From NCBI GenBank assembly GCA_002470695.1, contig DKNM01000051.1, positions 1-34,546 on the forward strand: a stretch of 34,546 nucleotides of DNA, in the 5' to 3' direction. The translations under genes and the position numbers were made by a program. How positions within the stretch are numbered: the first letter of the stretch is position 1; each line of letters opens with the position of its first letter. The notes under the pieces were generated by a model. That model saw only the letters and a program-made list of their open reading frames with translations. It searched no databases and was not told the origin of the DNA. Source of the stretch: Candidatus Neomicrothrix sp. UBA7388. GTDB lineage: Bacteria; Actinomycetota; Acidimicrobiia; Acidimicrobiales; Poriferisodalaceae. This document shows positions 23,169-32,701 of the stretch, piece by piece.

Positions 23169-24626
23169 TCAGAGTAACGGGCGATCGGTTGGTGTAACCG
23201 GCGACATTAACGCCGTTGATCCTGATAAGTGTTCGTCGACTGAGGCTGCGCAAGAACGACCTTCTGCGATTGCCCACACGATGAGACTCTGGCCCCGCCC
23301 CATATCCCCGCATACCCACACTCCGTCGATGTTTGTCGCGAAGTCTTGCTGCCTGGCAACGTTAGAACGGTCGTCAACCTCAACTTCGAGTTGCTGTAGA
23401 AGCGAATTTTGCTCGGGTCCTGTGAAGCCCATAGCTAAGAAAACCATGTCTGCTTCAAGCTCGAAGTCTGAGCCAACAACTTTCTCAAAGCTTCCGTCAA
23501 CCATTTCAACCTCGTGGGCTGCAAGGGCTCTCAGGTTGCCTTCTTCGTCACCTAAGAACTTTTCCGTATTTACCGAGTAGACGCGTTCGCCGCCCTCTTC
23601 GTGGGCGGAAGTTACTTTAAAAGTCATTGGGAAGGTCGGCCAAGGGTTACGTTGAGATCGTTCTTCCGGTGGTCGAGGCATAATTTCAAATTGGTGAACC
23701 GAAGCTGCGCCCTGGCGATGTGCTGTGCCGAGGCAGTCGGCGCCTGTGTCGCCGCCGCCGATAATTACGACTTTTTTGCCGCTTGCCGAAATCGGAACTT
23801 CATCAACGCCCATATCGCCCTGTTGTGCTTTGTTGGCCCATGGAAGGTATTCCATAGCTTGATGAATTCCATTTAAGTTTCGTCCCTCGATTGGAAGATC
23901 TCGCCATTGCGTGGCGCCCCCAGCGAGTACGACTGCGTCGAATTGTTCTTTGAGTTCTTCAGCCGTTAAGTCGACTCCAACGTCAACGTTCGTGCGAAAT
24001 TCTGTTCCTTCGGCCGTCATTTGATCGATTCGGCGGTCGATATGGCGTTTTTCCATTTTGAATTCAGGAATCCCATACCGTAAAAGTCCGCCGATGCGGT
24101 CTGCTCGTTCGAAAACGACCACTGTGTGGCCGGCCCTTGTCAGCTGTTGAGCAGCAGCAAGGCCTGCGGGGCCGCTTCCTACCACAGCTACGGACTTTCC
24201 GGATTTAATAGTCGGGATTACCGGTTTCACCCAGCCCATTTCAAAAGCGTGATCGATGATGGTCACTTCAATTTGTTTGATTGAGACTGGATCTTGGTTG
24301 ATTCCCAGTACGCACGCGCCTTCGCACGGGGCCGGGCACAACCTCCCAGTAAATTCTGGGAAGTTATTGGTTGCATGAAGGCGATCGATTGCTTCATGCC
24401 AACGGTCTCTGAATACCAAGTCGTTCCAATCTGGAATTATGTTTCCCAGTGGACACCCGCTGTTGCAGAATGGAATGCCGCAGTCCATGCATCTGCTCGC
24501 TTGTTCTTGCAATGCAGATTGGTCAAAATCCTCGTAAACCTCTCGCCAGTCCAAGAGGCGAACCGGAACGGGCCTTCTCGTGGGGTTTTCTCGATCATGC
24601 TTTAAGAATCCGCGAATGTCAGCCAT
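23169..24626 (-). CDS. gltD: Glutamate synthase small (beta) subunit, NADPH-dependent
   Basis: This 485-residue FAD protein passes electrons from NADPH to the large subunit. The N-terminal iron-sulphur domain has CMDCGIPFCNSGCP and LCPAPCEGAC (two 4Fe-4S clusters are known to be shared with GltB). The FAD motif is VAVVGSGPAGLAAAQQL and the NADPH motif is KKVVIIGGGDTGADCLG. It ends with the conserved FAD-contacting WVCGDMGRGQSLIVWAIAEG. I chose ATG 24626 (MADIRGFLKH) as the family-like beginning; a TTG at 24668 would add 14 residues. It lies 78 bp downstream of gltB on the same strand. It converges on the flavoprotein gene with 34 bp between. Confidence 0.95.
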   Translation of the reverse strand: MADIRGFLKHDRENPTRRPVPVRLLDWREVYEDFDQSALQEQASRCMDCGIPFCNSGCPLGNIIPDWNDLVFRDRWHEAIDRLHATNNFPEFTGRLCPAPCEGACVLGINQDPVSIKQIEVTIIDHAFEMGWVKPVIPTIKSGKSVAVVGSGPAGLAAAQQLTRAGHTVVVFERADRIGGLLRYGIPEFKMEKRHIDRRIDQMTAEGTEFRTNVDVGVDLTAEELKEQFDAVVLAGGATQWRDLPIEGRNLNGIHQAMEYLPWANKAQQGDMGVDEVPISASGKKVVIIGGGDTGADCLGTAHRQGAASVHQFEIMPRPPEERSQRNPWPTFPMTFKVTSAHEEGGERVYSVNTEKFLGDEEGNLRALAAHEVEMVDGSFEKVVGSDFELEADMVFLAMGFTGPEQNSLLQQLEVEVDDRSNVARQQDFATNIDGVWVCGDMGRGQSLIVWAIAEGRSCAASVDEHLSGSTALMSPVTPTDRPLL

Positions 24627-24704
24627 GTGAAGGCGCTTTCGTGCTCGAAGTAAAAATTGACGAGGCAACTATTTTTAGGTTTGGAAGTAGGCTCATCATC
24701 CCAA

Positions 24705-27700
24705 TCACCCTTGAGCAGCTGCCATTACAGCCTCTTCTACGTTGACTCCATGCTCCTCTGCTTGAGCGATTGCGCTCAGCACTCTTCGGTAGTCCTTAGG
24801 CATGACTTTCTTGAAGTTTCGTACCTGTTGGTGCCATCGCTCAAGAATAGTTGACGCAACTTCAGAGCCAGTTTCTTCAAAATGGCCGCGAACAATTTCA
24901 CGAAGTAAATTGGCGTCCTCGTCGTCTATCGAGGACTCTAGGTCCACCATCTCGTTGTTTAAGTTGCGATGGAATTCGTCGCTTGGATCATAAATAAAGG
25001 CCACGCCACCTGACATCCCAGCACCGAAGTTCCGACCTGTTGGGCCAAGAATTACTGCTGTTCCGCCGGTCATATATTCGCAGGCGTGGTCTCCAACGCC
25101 TTCGACTACGGCTGTCGCTCCGGAATTGCGAACGCAAAAACGTTCGCCCACTATGCCCCGTATATATGCTTCGCCGCTAGTTGCTCCATACAAAATCACG
25201 TTGCCGGCGATGACGTTGTCTTCGGCTACGAACGACGCAGGCGCGTTGCTTGGAGGTTTGAGGGTTATGCGTCCTCCGGAAAGTCCTTTACCTAGATAGT
25301 CGTTAGCGTCTCCTGAGAGTCGCATCGTGATGCCTTTAGGTACGAAAGCTCCAAAGCTCTGACCCGCTGACCCCTTCATCCTGATATCGATAGTGTTGTC
25401 GGGGAGGCCATCACCGCCATGATTCTTTGTGAGGTGATGTCCCAGCAATGTCCCGACAGTGCGGTTGACATTTGACACTGGGGTATCGATTTGAACAGGG
25501 GCTCCATTGGTAAGCGCCGGCTGAGCCTGACGAATCAACTCTTGGTCGAGTGCCTTTTCTAATCCATGCTCTTGATTCTTGGAACAGAAACGATCTTGCT
25601 GCCACGGGGATGTCGGTTCGTGGAGAATGGGTGTTAAGTCCAAGCCTGATGCCTTCCAGTGGTCTACGGCTCGGTCAATGTTCAGGCAGTCAACCCTTCC
25701 GATGGCCTCTTCTATGGAGCGAAATCCGAGTTGGGCAAGGTATTCGCGCACTTCTTCTGCGATGTACTCAAAAAAATTGACTACAAATTCGGCTTTCCCG
25801 CTATAGCGGCTTCTGAGCTCTTTGTTTTGCGTAGCGACTCCGACGGGGCACGTGTCGAGGTGGCAGACCCTCATCATTATGCACCCGGATACGACTAGTG
25901 GTGCTGTTGCAAACCCGTATTCCTCTGCCCCGAGTAATGCTGCAACAATTACGTCCCTACCGGTCTTCAATTGTCCATCTGCCTGGACAACAATTCGGTC
26001 TCGTAGGCCGTTGATTAACAAGGTTTGTTGGGTTTCGGCCAGACCTAGTTCCCAAGGCCCCCCGGCGTGCTTTAAAGAAGTTAGGGGAGAAGCGCCGGTT
26101 CCTCCATCATGACCTGAAATTAAAACCACGTCGGCTTTCGCTTTGGACACGCCGGCTGCCACGGTCCCCACGCCAACTTCTGCAACGAGCTTGACGTGAA
26201 TACGAGCATCGGGGTTCGAGTTTTTTAAGTCGTGGATTAGTTGCTTGAGGTCTTCGATTGAGTAGATGTCATGATGGGGTGGTGGTGAAATAAGCCCTAC
26301 GCCTGGTGTCGAGTGACGAGTTTTCGCTATCCATGGCCAGACTTTTGGCCCGGGCAGTTGACCGCCTTCGCCAGGCTTGGCGCCTTGGGCCATTTTGATT
26401 TGGATGTCATCGGAGTTGACCAAGTACTCGGAGGTGACTCCAAATCGACCTGAAGCGACTTGCTTAATTGCGGAACGCCGAGAATCGCCGTTGCTTTCAG
26501 GGGTAAAACGATCCGGATCTTCTCCGCCCTCGCCGGTGTTTGATTTACCCCCTAGTCTGTTCATCGCTATAGCTAAAGTTTCATGGGCTTCGGCTGAAAT
26601 AGACCCGTAGCTCATTGCCCCAGTTGAGAAGCGTTTCACTATCTCGCTGACAGGCTCAACTTCCTCGATCGGTATAGGGCCGTTCGCAGGCGGCTGTAGC
26701 GCGAAAAGGCCTCTCAAAGTGGCAAGTTCTTCCGATTGGTTGTCAACTAAATGGGTGTATTCCTTGAAGAGCTCATAACGACCTGTGCGAGTCGAGTGCT
26801 GAAGCTTGTAGATGGTCTCAGGGTTGAATAAGTGATATTCGCCTTCGCGTCTCCATTGGTACTCTCCGCCAGCCCATAAGTTTCTGTGAGCGACATCTTC
26901 AGGGTTGTCTAAGTATGCGAAACGATGCCGTAGCGCCACTTCTTCAGCGATTACCTCTAAATCGGCTCCACCTAGTTTTGAAGTCGTCCCGGTAAAATAG
27001 TGGTCAATGAGTTTGCTGGATAAGCCAACACATTCGAAAACTTGCGCCCCGGTATAACTTGCAACGGTCGAGATCCCCATTTTCGACATAATCTTGAGGA
27101 CGCCTTTGGAGCAAGCTTTGATGTAGTTCCTTACTGCGGTTTTGCTGTCGATGTCGACTATGGACCCTTCCTCGATTAGGTCCTCGATGGACTCGATAGC
27201 CAGGTAAGGGTTGACTGCGCCAGCTCCATACCCGAGCAGGAGAGCCATATGGTGTACCTCTCGGGCATCTCCGCATTCGACGATCAATCCAACTTCTGTG
27301 CGAGTCTTTTCCCTGACAAGGTGATGGTGGACGGCTCCCGTTAGCAACAAGGAAGGTATGGGTGCATTGTCTTCGTTGCTGTAACGGTCGGAGAGCACAA
27401 TGACTTTGGCTCCATTGCTTATCGCCTCCGAGACTTTTTGTTGGATTTCTTCAATGGCGTTTTGCATCCCTGAACCGCCTTCGGAAACCGGATATAGGCC
27501 GTCGATCGCGAAGGATTTGAATTCAGGGTGATCGCCATTTTCGTTTAGGTAAACGATCTTGGCTAAATCCTCGTTGGAGATAATTGGGTGCGGTAGAACG
27601 ATTTGTCGGCATGAGTCAGGTCCTGGTTCTAGAAGGTTTCCTTCGGGTCCAACAACTGATGAGGTGGATGTCACCAGTTCCTCACGGATTGCGTCGAGGG

Positions 27701-29270
27701 GAGGGTTGGTGACTTGAGCAAACAATTGCGCAAAGTAATCAAAAATTAGTCTTGGCCGTTTTGAAAGGGCGGCTATGGGGGTATCTGTGCCCATCGAACC
27801 GATCGGCTCGGCGCCACTTCGCGCCATCGGCGAAATTAAAATTTTGAGTTCTTCTTCTGTGTATCCGAATGTTCGTTGCCGCTTGACTACCGAAGAGTGC
27901 TTGGGGGTTAGAAGGAATCGATCAGGTAGGTCATTGAGGTGAAGCAGGCCTTGTTCTAGCCATTCCCCATAGGGAGCTTCGTCGGCCAAGGTTTTTTTGA
28001 TTTCTTCGTCGTCGACAATTCTTTGTTTTTCTGTGTCGACCAAGAACATTCGACCCGGTTGAAGGCGGCCCTTCTGCACGACCTTGCTTTGGTCAATGTC
28101 TAGTACTCCCACCTCTGATGCGACAACTACGAGTCCATCGTCTGTAACCCAGAATCGAGATGGCCGCAGGCCATTGCGGTCCAATACGGCTCCAATGACT
28201 GTTCCGTCTGTAAAAGCAATCGAAGCGGGGCCATCCCAAGGTTCAATCATGGAAGCGTGGAATTCGTAGAAGTCTCTTTTCCATTGAGGGAGCCGCTCAT
28301 GATTTTCCCATGCCTCGGGAATCATCATTAACACAGCGTGGGGCAGTGTTCGCCCGCCTAGATACAACAACTCCAGGGCTTCGTCGAAACTGGCGGTATC
28401 TGAGGCTCCCTCTGTCATTATTGGTAGAGCCCGTTCGAGGCCCTCACCGAAGTGCTGGGCAGACAGCTTGCCCTCTCTTGCCCGCATCCAATTTCTATTT
28501 CCCATAACGGTGTTGATCTCACCGTTATGGGCGACGAGGCGATAGGGGTGGGCAAGTGGCCATGATGGAAAGGTGTTGGTGCTAAATCTTGAGTGCACTA
28601 GGGCCAATGCGCTGGTCAGGCGTTCGTCCTTCAAGTCGGGAAAAAATACAGGGAGTTGCTCGCACGTGAGCATCCCCTTGTAGATGAAGGTTCTGCAAGA
28701 AAGGGATGGGAAATAAACGGCGGGATCAGTTTCATGTTCTATGCGTTTTCGGAGGACGAAACACGCCCGCTCGAGATCAAGATCCCGCAGGTTGCCGCCT
28801 TCGGATCCTATGAAGACAGTTCGGAAGACAGGCATGGAGTCGGTGGCAAATGACCCGAGTGACTGGCTATCTGTTGGGACCGCTCTCCACCCCAAAACCT
28901 TCAGGCCCTCTTCTTCAGCGAGCCCTTCAATGACCTTGGCAGTCTCGTCTGGGCTTTCTGCCGGAAGAAATGCCATTCCGGCTGCGTAGCTGCCTTGATC
29001 AGGGAGTTCGAAGTCTGTGGTTGCCCGAAAGAAAGAGTCAGGCAGTTGGATTAACATTCCAGCGCCGTCGCCCACATTCTCTTCGGCTCCTGTGGCTCCT
29101 CGATGGTCCAGTTGGTCTAGACATGTGAGACCCCGCTGCACCATTTCATGGGTCTTTCGGCCGTTTATGTCGACCACGAAGGCAACTCCGCATGCGTCAT
29201 GCTCGTAACGGGGATCGTAGAGACCTTCGGCGAGCGGTAATCCGAATAAATTCTGATCTGAGTCGTGCAT
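24705..29270 (-). CDS. gltB: Glutamate synthase large (alpha) subunit
   Basis: This 1521-residue enzyme makes two glutamates from glutamine and 2-oxoglutarate. The glutaminase domain begins at Cys27 ([12 protein letters not shown]), which becomes the N-terminal nucleophile after removal of a 26-residue propeptide. The central domain is followed by the FMN/synthase domain with [28 protein letters not shown], and the 3Fe-4S cysteines in C-x5-C-x4-C form ([12 protein letters not shown]). The C-terminal GXGXG beta helix contains GGRITLKPP and [19 protein letters not shown]. Length and order are normal and no frame break is visible. It supplies glutamate for the arg operon downstream. The start ATG 29270 lacks a strong ribosome site. 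Confidence 0.97.
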   Translation of the reverse strand: MHDSDQNLFGLPLAEGLYDPRYEHDACGVAFVVDINGRKTHEMVQRGLTCLDQLDHRGATGAEENVGDGAGMLIQLPDSFFRATTDFELPDQGSYAAGMAFLPAESPDETAKVIEGLAEEEGLKVLGWRAVPTDSQSLGSFATDSMPVFRTVFIGSEGGNLRDLDLERACFVLRKRIEHETDPAVYFPSLSCRTFIYKGMLTCEQLPVFFPDLKDERLTSALALVHSRFSTNTFPSWPLAHPYRLVAHNGEINTVMGNRNWMRAREGKLSAQHFGEGLERALPIMTEGASDTASFDEALELLYLGGRTLPHAVLMMIPEAWENHERLPQWKRDFYEFHASMIEPWDGPASIAFTDGTVIGAVLDRNGLRPSRFWVTDDGLVVVASEVGVLDIDQSKVVQKGRLQPGRMFLVDTEKQRIVDDEEIKKTLADEAPYGEWLEQGLLHLNDLPDRFLLTPKHSSVVKRQRTFGYTEEELKILISPMARSGAEPIGSMGTDTPIAALSKRPRLIFDYFAQLFAQVTNPPLDAIREELVTSTSSVVGPEGNLLEPGPDSCRQIVLPHPIISNEDLAKIVYLNENGDHPEFKSFAIDGLYPVSEGGSGMQNAIEEIQQKVSEAISNGAKVIVLSDRYSNEDNAPIPSLLLTGAVHHHLVREKTRTEVGLIVECGDAREVHHMALLLGYGAGAVNPYLAIESIEDLIEEGSIVDIDSKTAVRNYIKACSKGVLKIMSKMGISTVASYTGAQVFECVGLSSKLIDHYFTGTTSKLGGADLEVIAEEVALRHRFAYLDNPEDVAHRNLWAGGEYQWRREGEYHLFNPETIYKLQHSTRTGRYELFKEYTHLVDNQSEELATLRGLFALQPPANGPIPIEEVEPVSEIVKRFSTGAMSYGSISAEAHETLAIAMNRLGGKSNTGEGGEDPDRFTPESNGDSRRSAIKQVASGRFGVTSEYLVNSDDIQIKMAQGAKPGEGGQLPGPKVWPWIAKTRHSTPGVGLISPPPHHDIYSIEDLKQLIHDLKNSNPDARIHVKLVAEVGVGTVAAGVSKAKADVVLISGHDGGTGASPLTSLKHAGGPWELGLAETQQTLLINGLRDRIVVQADGQLKTGRDVIVAALLGAEEYGFATAPLVVSGCIMMRVCHLDTCPVGVATQNKELRSRYSGKAEFVVNFFEYIAEEVREYLAQLGFRSIEEAIGRVDCLNIDRAVDHWKASGLDLTPILHEPTSPWQQDRFCSKNQEHGLEKALDQELIRQAQPALTNGAPVQIDTPVSNVNRTVGTLLGHHLTKNHGGDGLPDNTIDIRMKGSAGQSFGAFVPKGITMRLSGDANDYLGKGLSGGRITLKPPSNAPASFVAEDNVIAGNVILYGATSGEAYIRGIVGERFCVRNSGATAVVEGVGDHACEYMTGGTAVILGPTGRNFGAGMSGGVAFIYDPSDEFHRNLNNEMVDLESSIDDEDANLLREIVRGHFEETGSEVASTILERWHQQVRNFKKVMPKDYRRVLSAIAQAEEHGVNVEEAVMAAAQG

Positions 29271-29273
29271 GGG

Positions 29274-29327
29274 TGACGTCCGAGTGCTTGGAACTGGGTG
29301 TAAGTGCTGCGTTCAAATGGGACGTCA
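29274..29327. repeat. Inverted repeat TGACGTCC/GGACGTCA upstream of gltB
   Basis: TGACGTCC (29274-29281) and its exact complement GGACGTCA (29320-29327) lie in the gltB 5' region, separated by 38 bp. Each arm contains the palindrome GACGTC. Two sites in this arrangement could bind one dimer each of a nitrogen or glutamate regulator. No known consensus is assigned. Confidence 0.3.
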
Positions 29328-29368
29328 TTGGCCCAGTGGGAACGTTATCAATGCTAGCCCCTGAGTAA

Positions 29369-29384
29369 GCGGTTGAAACACCGC
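29369..29384 (-). terminator. Weak hairpin after the MFS gene
   Basis: GCGGT (29369-29373) pairs with ACCGC (29380-29384), beginning 10 bp after the stop of the minus-strand MFS gene. No T-run follows on the minus strand, so if it ends transcription it does so inefficiently. Confidence 0.25.
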
Positions 29385-29394
29385 AAGTGAATAA

Positions 29395-30579
29395 CTATTT
29401 TCGGGTGGCGTCTGAAGCTTTCGAAAGAAGAAAAACGGCTGCGATCAAGCTGCAAGTCGCCAGCCAAACTGTCGGAGTCTGACTTCCTGTGAGGTCAGCG
29501 GTAAGGCCAGCGGTTATGGGGCCGACTGCGCCAGCGACGGCGAAGATCGTTTGCTGGAGACCCATCAGTAGTCCTAGGTCTTGAGCGTTGAAGTTTTGCT
29601 GAGCGTTTATGGCTTGCAGGGGTGTTGAGGCACCGAGGCTGGCCCCGGCAAGTAACGCGTAAATCAATGCAAGCCACAGGTTTCCCGAAAGTAGGGAAAG
29701 TGATGCAACAGCAGCAGCTAGATAGCTAACTCTGAGCGCATATGCGGCCTCACTCCTTGCTATGGCGGCGATTACGCCGACTCGGCCGAAGAGCTGGCAA
29801 AAGCCTCGAAGTCCCGCGATGCTAGCAGCGGTGCCAACTGCCAGCCCCTTATCCATCATTATGGGCACCTGGTATACGAGCAGAGTGCTGTACGAGAAAC
29901 CCGCAAATGCGTATGCAGTCAGCATTCGCCTTATCGGGGCATTGGCTAGCGCCGAACGGAGGGCCCTTAAGGCCTGATTTGATGGGCCATTGCAACTTTC
30001 TGACTTGCCCCCTGCTGCGAAATGCGATGCTTGCAGGGCGCCAGCGAATGCGACTAGTGCAAAAATCCTAATTGTTGGGCGCCAACCATGGGCTTCGATG
30101 AGTAATGCGCCGACCGGAAGGTAGACGGGGCTGCAGAAGGCTCCGATTGCGGTCAGTACGGTTATCGATTTGCCGGGACTTGAAGGCCCGACACGGCCGG
30201 CTATAGCGGTGGAGATGTGGTAGAAACCGCATGCGCCCATCACTCCAAGTGAGGTGGATGTCAAAACGGCGAAAGCGAAAGCGTTTTCCATCCAACTTGC
30301 AACCAGTAGCCCAATCGACGCTAGTGCTTGAAATTGAAAGATGAGCTGCCCGCCCCATCGGTCGAGAAGTCTTCCCGCCAACGATGCCCCGAAGCCGCCA
30401 ATCAATTGTGATACCGCAAATATGCTTCCAAGGAACGTGAGAGACCAGCCGGCGTCACCGTGGATTGGGCCGATGAGTATCCCGTAGGCGTAAAACGCTG
30501 CTCCGTAACATGTGCAGGTCATAAGGCCGAGCGACACGATGGGGCCCCATCCCCGAATAACGCCACTCTGTTCATCCAT
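29395..30579 (-). CDS. MFS transporter
   Basis: This 394-residue membrane protein has about 12 hydrophobic segments in two six-helix halves with a loop near residues 190-210. The segment 2-3 loop reads SLAGRLLDRWGGQLI, the MFS signature, and the N-terminus (RGWGPIVSLGLMTCTCYGAA) resembles that of the first MFS gene in this window, placing both in the same general carrier group. Its cargo is unknown. It lies between gltB (same strand, 124 bp downstream) and the arg operon (divergent, 111 bp), so it may be controlled separately. The start is ATG 30579 with no clear ribosome site. Confidence 0.85.
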   Translation of the reverse strand: MDEQSGVIRGWGPIVSLGLMTCTCYGAAFYAYGILIGPIHGDAGWSLTFLGSIFAVSQLIGGFGASLAGRLLDRWGGQLIFQFQALASIGLLVASWMENAFAFAVLTSTSLGVMGACGFYHISTAIAGRVGPSSPGKSITVLTAIGAFCSPVYLPVGALLIEAHGWRPTIRIFALVAFAGALQASHFAAGGKSESCNGPSNQALRALRSALANAPIRRMLTAYAFAGFSYSTLLVYQVPIMMDKGLAVGTAASIAGLRGFCQLFGRVGVIAAIARSEAAYALRVSYLAAAVASLSLLSGNLWLALIYALLAGASLGASTPLQAINAQQNFNAQDLGLLMGLQQTIFAVAGAVGPITAGLTADLTGSQTPTVWLATCSLIAAVFLLSKASDATRK

Positions 30580-30590
30580 TGTGACTATTT

Positions 30591-30626
30591 TATGCTCGTT
30601 GAAAGTGACGCTACGCCACGAGCATA
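30591..30626. repeat. 9-bp inverted repeat between MFS and arg operon
   Basis: TATGCTCGT (30591-30599) and ACGAGCATA (30618-30626) are perfect complements with an 18-bp spacer. The repeat begins 11 bp upstream of the MFS start and touches the first ARG box, so it could be an operator for the MFS gene or affect both directions. A 9-bp match in a 111-bp gap is unlikely by chance. Confidence 0.4.
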
Positions 30627-30634
30627 TGCATAAT
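30605..30634 (+). promoter_or_regulatory. argC: Candidate promoter of the arg operon
   Basis: GTGACG (30605-30610, four of six bases of TTGACA) and CATAAT (30629-30634, five of six of TATAAT) are separated by 18 bp. The -10 box lies inside the first ARG box, so bound ArgR would block RNA polymerase. The predicted start near 30641 leaves a leader of about 50 nt. No Shine-Dalgarno is visible before the argC ATG. Confidence 0.45.
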
Positions 30635-30662
30635 TATGCAATGAAGTGAATAAATATGCATT
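30625..30662. promoter_or_regulatory. Two adjacent ARG boxes (ArgR operator)
   Basis: Box 1 has the perfect 14-bp palindrome TGCATAATTATGCA (30627-30640) and box 2 the near-palindrome TGAATAAATATGCA (30647-30660). Their centres are 20 bp apart, so two 18-bp boxes would be separated by 2 bp. That is the known layout of ArgR/AhrC operators, where two boxes bind one ArgR hexamer. The half-sites TGCAT/TGAAT fit the bacterial ARG-box consensus. This predicts arginine-dependent repression of argC-B-D-F and an argR gene elsewhere, perhaps just beyond argF. Confidence 0.78.
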
Positions 30663-30690
30663 TGGTCATCTTTGCTGTACCCTGTCCTTC

Positions 30691-31728
30691 ATGTCGAACA
30701 GTGAGAAAATTAGAGTTGGCATCGTGGGAGCCTCCGGCTTTACCGGAGCTGAACTGATGCGCCTCCTCGGCAATCATCCCGAGATGGAACTTGTCGCTGC
30801 TGCAGGCGACACGCAAGCGGGGATAGCTATCAAGTCCCTTTACCCGAGTCTTGCGGCGTCATATGGAGACATGCTGTATTCGGCCTATGACCCTGACGAT
30901 TTTCAGGGACTTGACATAGTGTTCTTGGGTCTCCCTCATATGGCGAGTCAGCCAATCGCCGCTGACCTATATAACAAAGTCGGCTGTTTGCTCGACTTGG
31001 GATCTGATTTTCGACTGAAAGATCCAGCGCTCTACCCAGAGTGGTATGGAGCAGAGCACTCAATGCCTGACTTGCTGGATGACTTCGTTTATGGCTTGCC
31101 TGAGATTTTCCGTAACGAGCTTAAAGACGCCAAAGCCGTGGCTGTGCCAGGTTGTTACCCGACCTCAGCAATTCTTGCTCTAAAGCCCTTTGTCGACGCT
31201 GGTCAAATCCTCACCCACGGCGGAATTGTCGTCGATGCGGCGTCCGGAGTTAGTGGAGCTGGCCGGGCACCGAAACCTAATACGACCTTCGCTACTGTTG
31301 ATGAGAACTTCAGCGCTTACGGTTTGCTGACGCATCGACACACCCCTGAGATAGAACAAGAAACAGGCTGTCAGGTGCTCTTTACGCCTCACTTAGCGCC
31401 CATGGTCAGAGGTATTTTGTCGACGTGTTATGCGCGTCCGGCAAACTCGGGGTTCTCGACGGAAGATGCACTTGAGCTACTTTGTAACTACTACTTTGAG
31501 GAACCGTTCGTCGTCGTAGACGAGGCATCGCCGTCTACTAAAGCGACGCTTGGCGCCAATACGGTTCACTTGACCGCCAGGGTTGATCAACGAACTGGGT
31601 GGCTAATTATCATCAGCGCATTAGATAATCTCGTCAAGGGGGCCTCCGGTGGTGCGATCCAGTGCGCCAATATCGCCATGGGTATTGACGAGAGTGCGGG
31701 GCTGCCCGTGAGCGGATTAATGCCGTGA
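30691..31728 (+). CDS. argC: N-acetyl-gamma-glutamyl-phosphate reductase
   Basis: This 345-residue NADPH enzyme makes N-acetylglutamate semialdehyde in arginine synthesis. The N-terminal Rossmann motif is VGIVGASGFTGAELMRLL. The catalytic cysteine lies in VAVPGCYPTSAILAL, and the catalytic-region histidine in LLTHRHTPEIEQE. KGASGGAIQCANIAMG closes the dimer-contact region. ATG 30691 (MSNSEKIRVGIVGASG) fits the family; an upstream TTG-type start at 30646 would lie inside the ARG boxes. It is the first gene of the operon. Confidence 0.95.
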   Translation: MSNSEKIRVGIVGASGFTGAELMRLLGNHPEMELVAAAGDTQAGIAIKSLYPSLAASYGDMLYSAYDPDDFQGLDIVFLGLPHMASQPIAADLYNKVGCLLDLGSDFRLKDPALYPEWYGAEHSMPDLLDDFVYGLPEIFRNELKDAKAVAVPGCYPTSAILALKPFVDAGQILTHGGIVVDAASGVSGAGRAPKPNTTFATVDENFSAYGLLTHRHTPEIEQETGCQVLFTPHLAPMVRGILSTCYARPANSGFSTEDALELLCNYYFEEPFVVVDEASPSTKATLGANTVHLTARVDQRTGWLIIISALDNLVKGASGGAIQCANIAMGIDESAGLPVSGLMP

Positions 31729-31740
31729 TTGGAGAACTTC

Positions 31741-32667
31741 ATGAGTGACAAAGTTCCGTCGCTGCGGCTAGTGGATTCAGACGAGAGTTCACGAGCTGAA
31801 ACTACTCACCGAACCGTGGGTCAGCATCTAGAGCAGGCTGAGTTGTTGGTTGAAATTTTGCCTTATATTCAGCGTTGGAGAGGCAAAGTAGTCGTAATTA
31901 AGTTCGGCGGAAATGCCATGACGGACGCTTCCTTAGCTGAACGTTTTGCCGAAGACGTCGTTTTGATGCACCAAGTGGGAATATTGCCGTTAATCGTCCA
32001 TGGCGGAGGACCCCAAATAGGGGAACTTATGGAGCGCCTAGGGAAAGAGCCAGAATTCAAGGACGGCCTGCGAGTAACCGACGCCGAAACTTTAGATATC
32101 GCCAGGATGGTTCTTGTCGGAAAAGTCAATAGGGAGATTGTGAGCTCGATAAACGTTCACGGTCCTTTGGCCGTAGGAGTTAGTGGCGAAGATGGCGGTT
32201 TGATAACTGCTGCTGCGAGAAACCCAGAGCTCGGCTTTGTCGGCGATGTAACGGCTGTCGATCCCACTTTGCTGCAGAAACTGTTCTCAGAAGGTCTCAT
32301 ACCGGTTATGTCCACAATCGGTGCTGATGAGACCGGTCAGGCCTACAACATAAACGCGGACACTGTCGCAGGGGCCGTTGCCCAAGCGATGGAAGCTGAA
32401 AAAGTTGTCTATCTGACTGACGTTGAAGGCTTATACGAAGATTTGAGCGATGAAACTTCTCTTATACGCCAGATATCTGCGGCAGATTTATCGCAGAAAA
32501 TCCAAAGCGGCCAAATCACTGACGGCATGATCCCCAAGACAGAGGCATGCGTGCGTGCGGTGCAAAATGGGGTAACTAGCGCACATTTGGTTGACGGCAG
32601 GATTCCTCATGTCGCCTTGCTGGAACTTTTCACCGATGCTGGCATCGGAACAATGATTTCGGACTGA
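31741..32667 (+). CDS. argB: N-acetylglutamate kinase, probable arginine-inhibited type
   Basis: This 308-residue amino-acid kinase phosphorylates N-acetylglutamate. It has the nucleotide-binding KFGGNAM, the substrate loop HGGGPQIGELM, NINADTVAGAVAQAM and YLTDVEGLY. About 50 residues precede the kinase core and end in ILPYIQRWRGKVVVIKFGG. A helix of this kind (N-helix) builds the hexamer of arginine-sensitive enzymes and is missing in the insensitive E. coli protein, so feedback inhibition is likely. ATG 31741 is chosen because GGAGAA lies 5 nt upstream. It follows argC directly, with no argJ between. Confidence 0.95.
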   Translation: MSDKVPSLRLVDSDESSRAETTHRTVGQHLEQAELLVEILPYIQRWRGKVVVIKFGGNAMTDASLAERFAEDVVLMHQVGILPLIVHGGGPQIGELMERLGKEPEFKDGLRVTDAETLDIARMVLVGKVNREIVSSINVHGPLAVGVSGEDGGLITAAARNPELGFVGDVTAVDPTLLQKLFSEGLIPVMSTIGADETGQAYNINADTVAGAVAQAMEAEKVVYLTDVEGLYEDLSDETSLIRQISAADLSQKIQSGQITDGMIPKTEACVRAVQNGVTSAHLVDGRIPHVALLELFTDAGIGTMISD

Positions 32668-32701
32668 AAAAAGAAAAAGATTGTGTCAAAGGAGTTCTGA
32701 G

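Noticed and set aside
24802..29208. Numerous plus-strand frames of 60-100 codons opposite gltB
   Set aside because: All are antisense to gltB, with no recognisable domains or ribosome sites.
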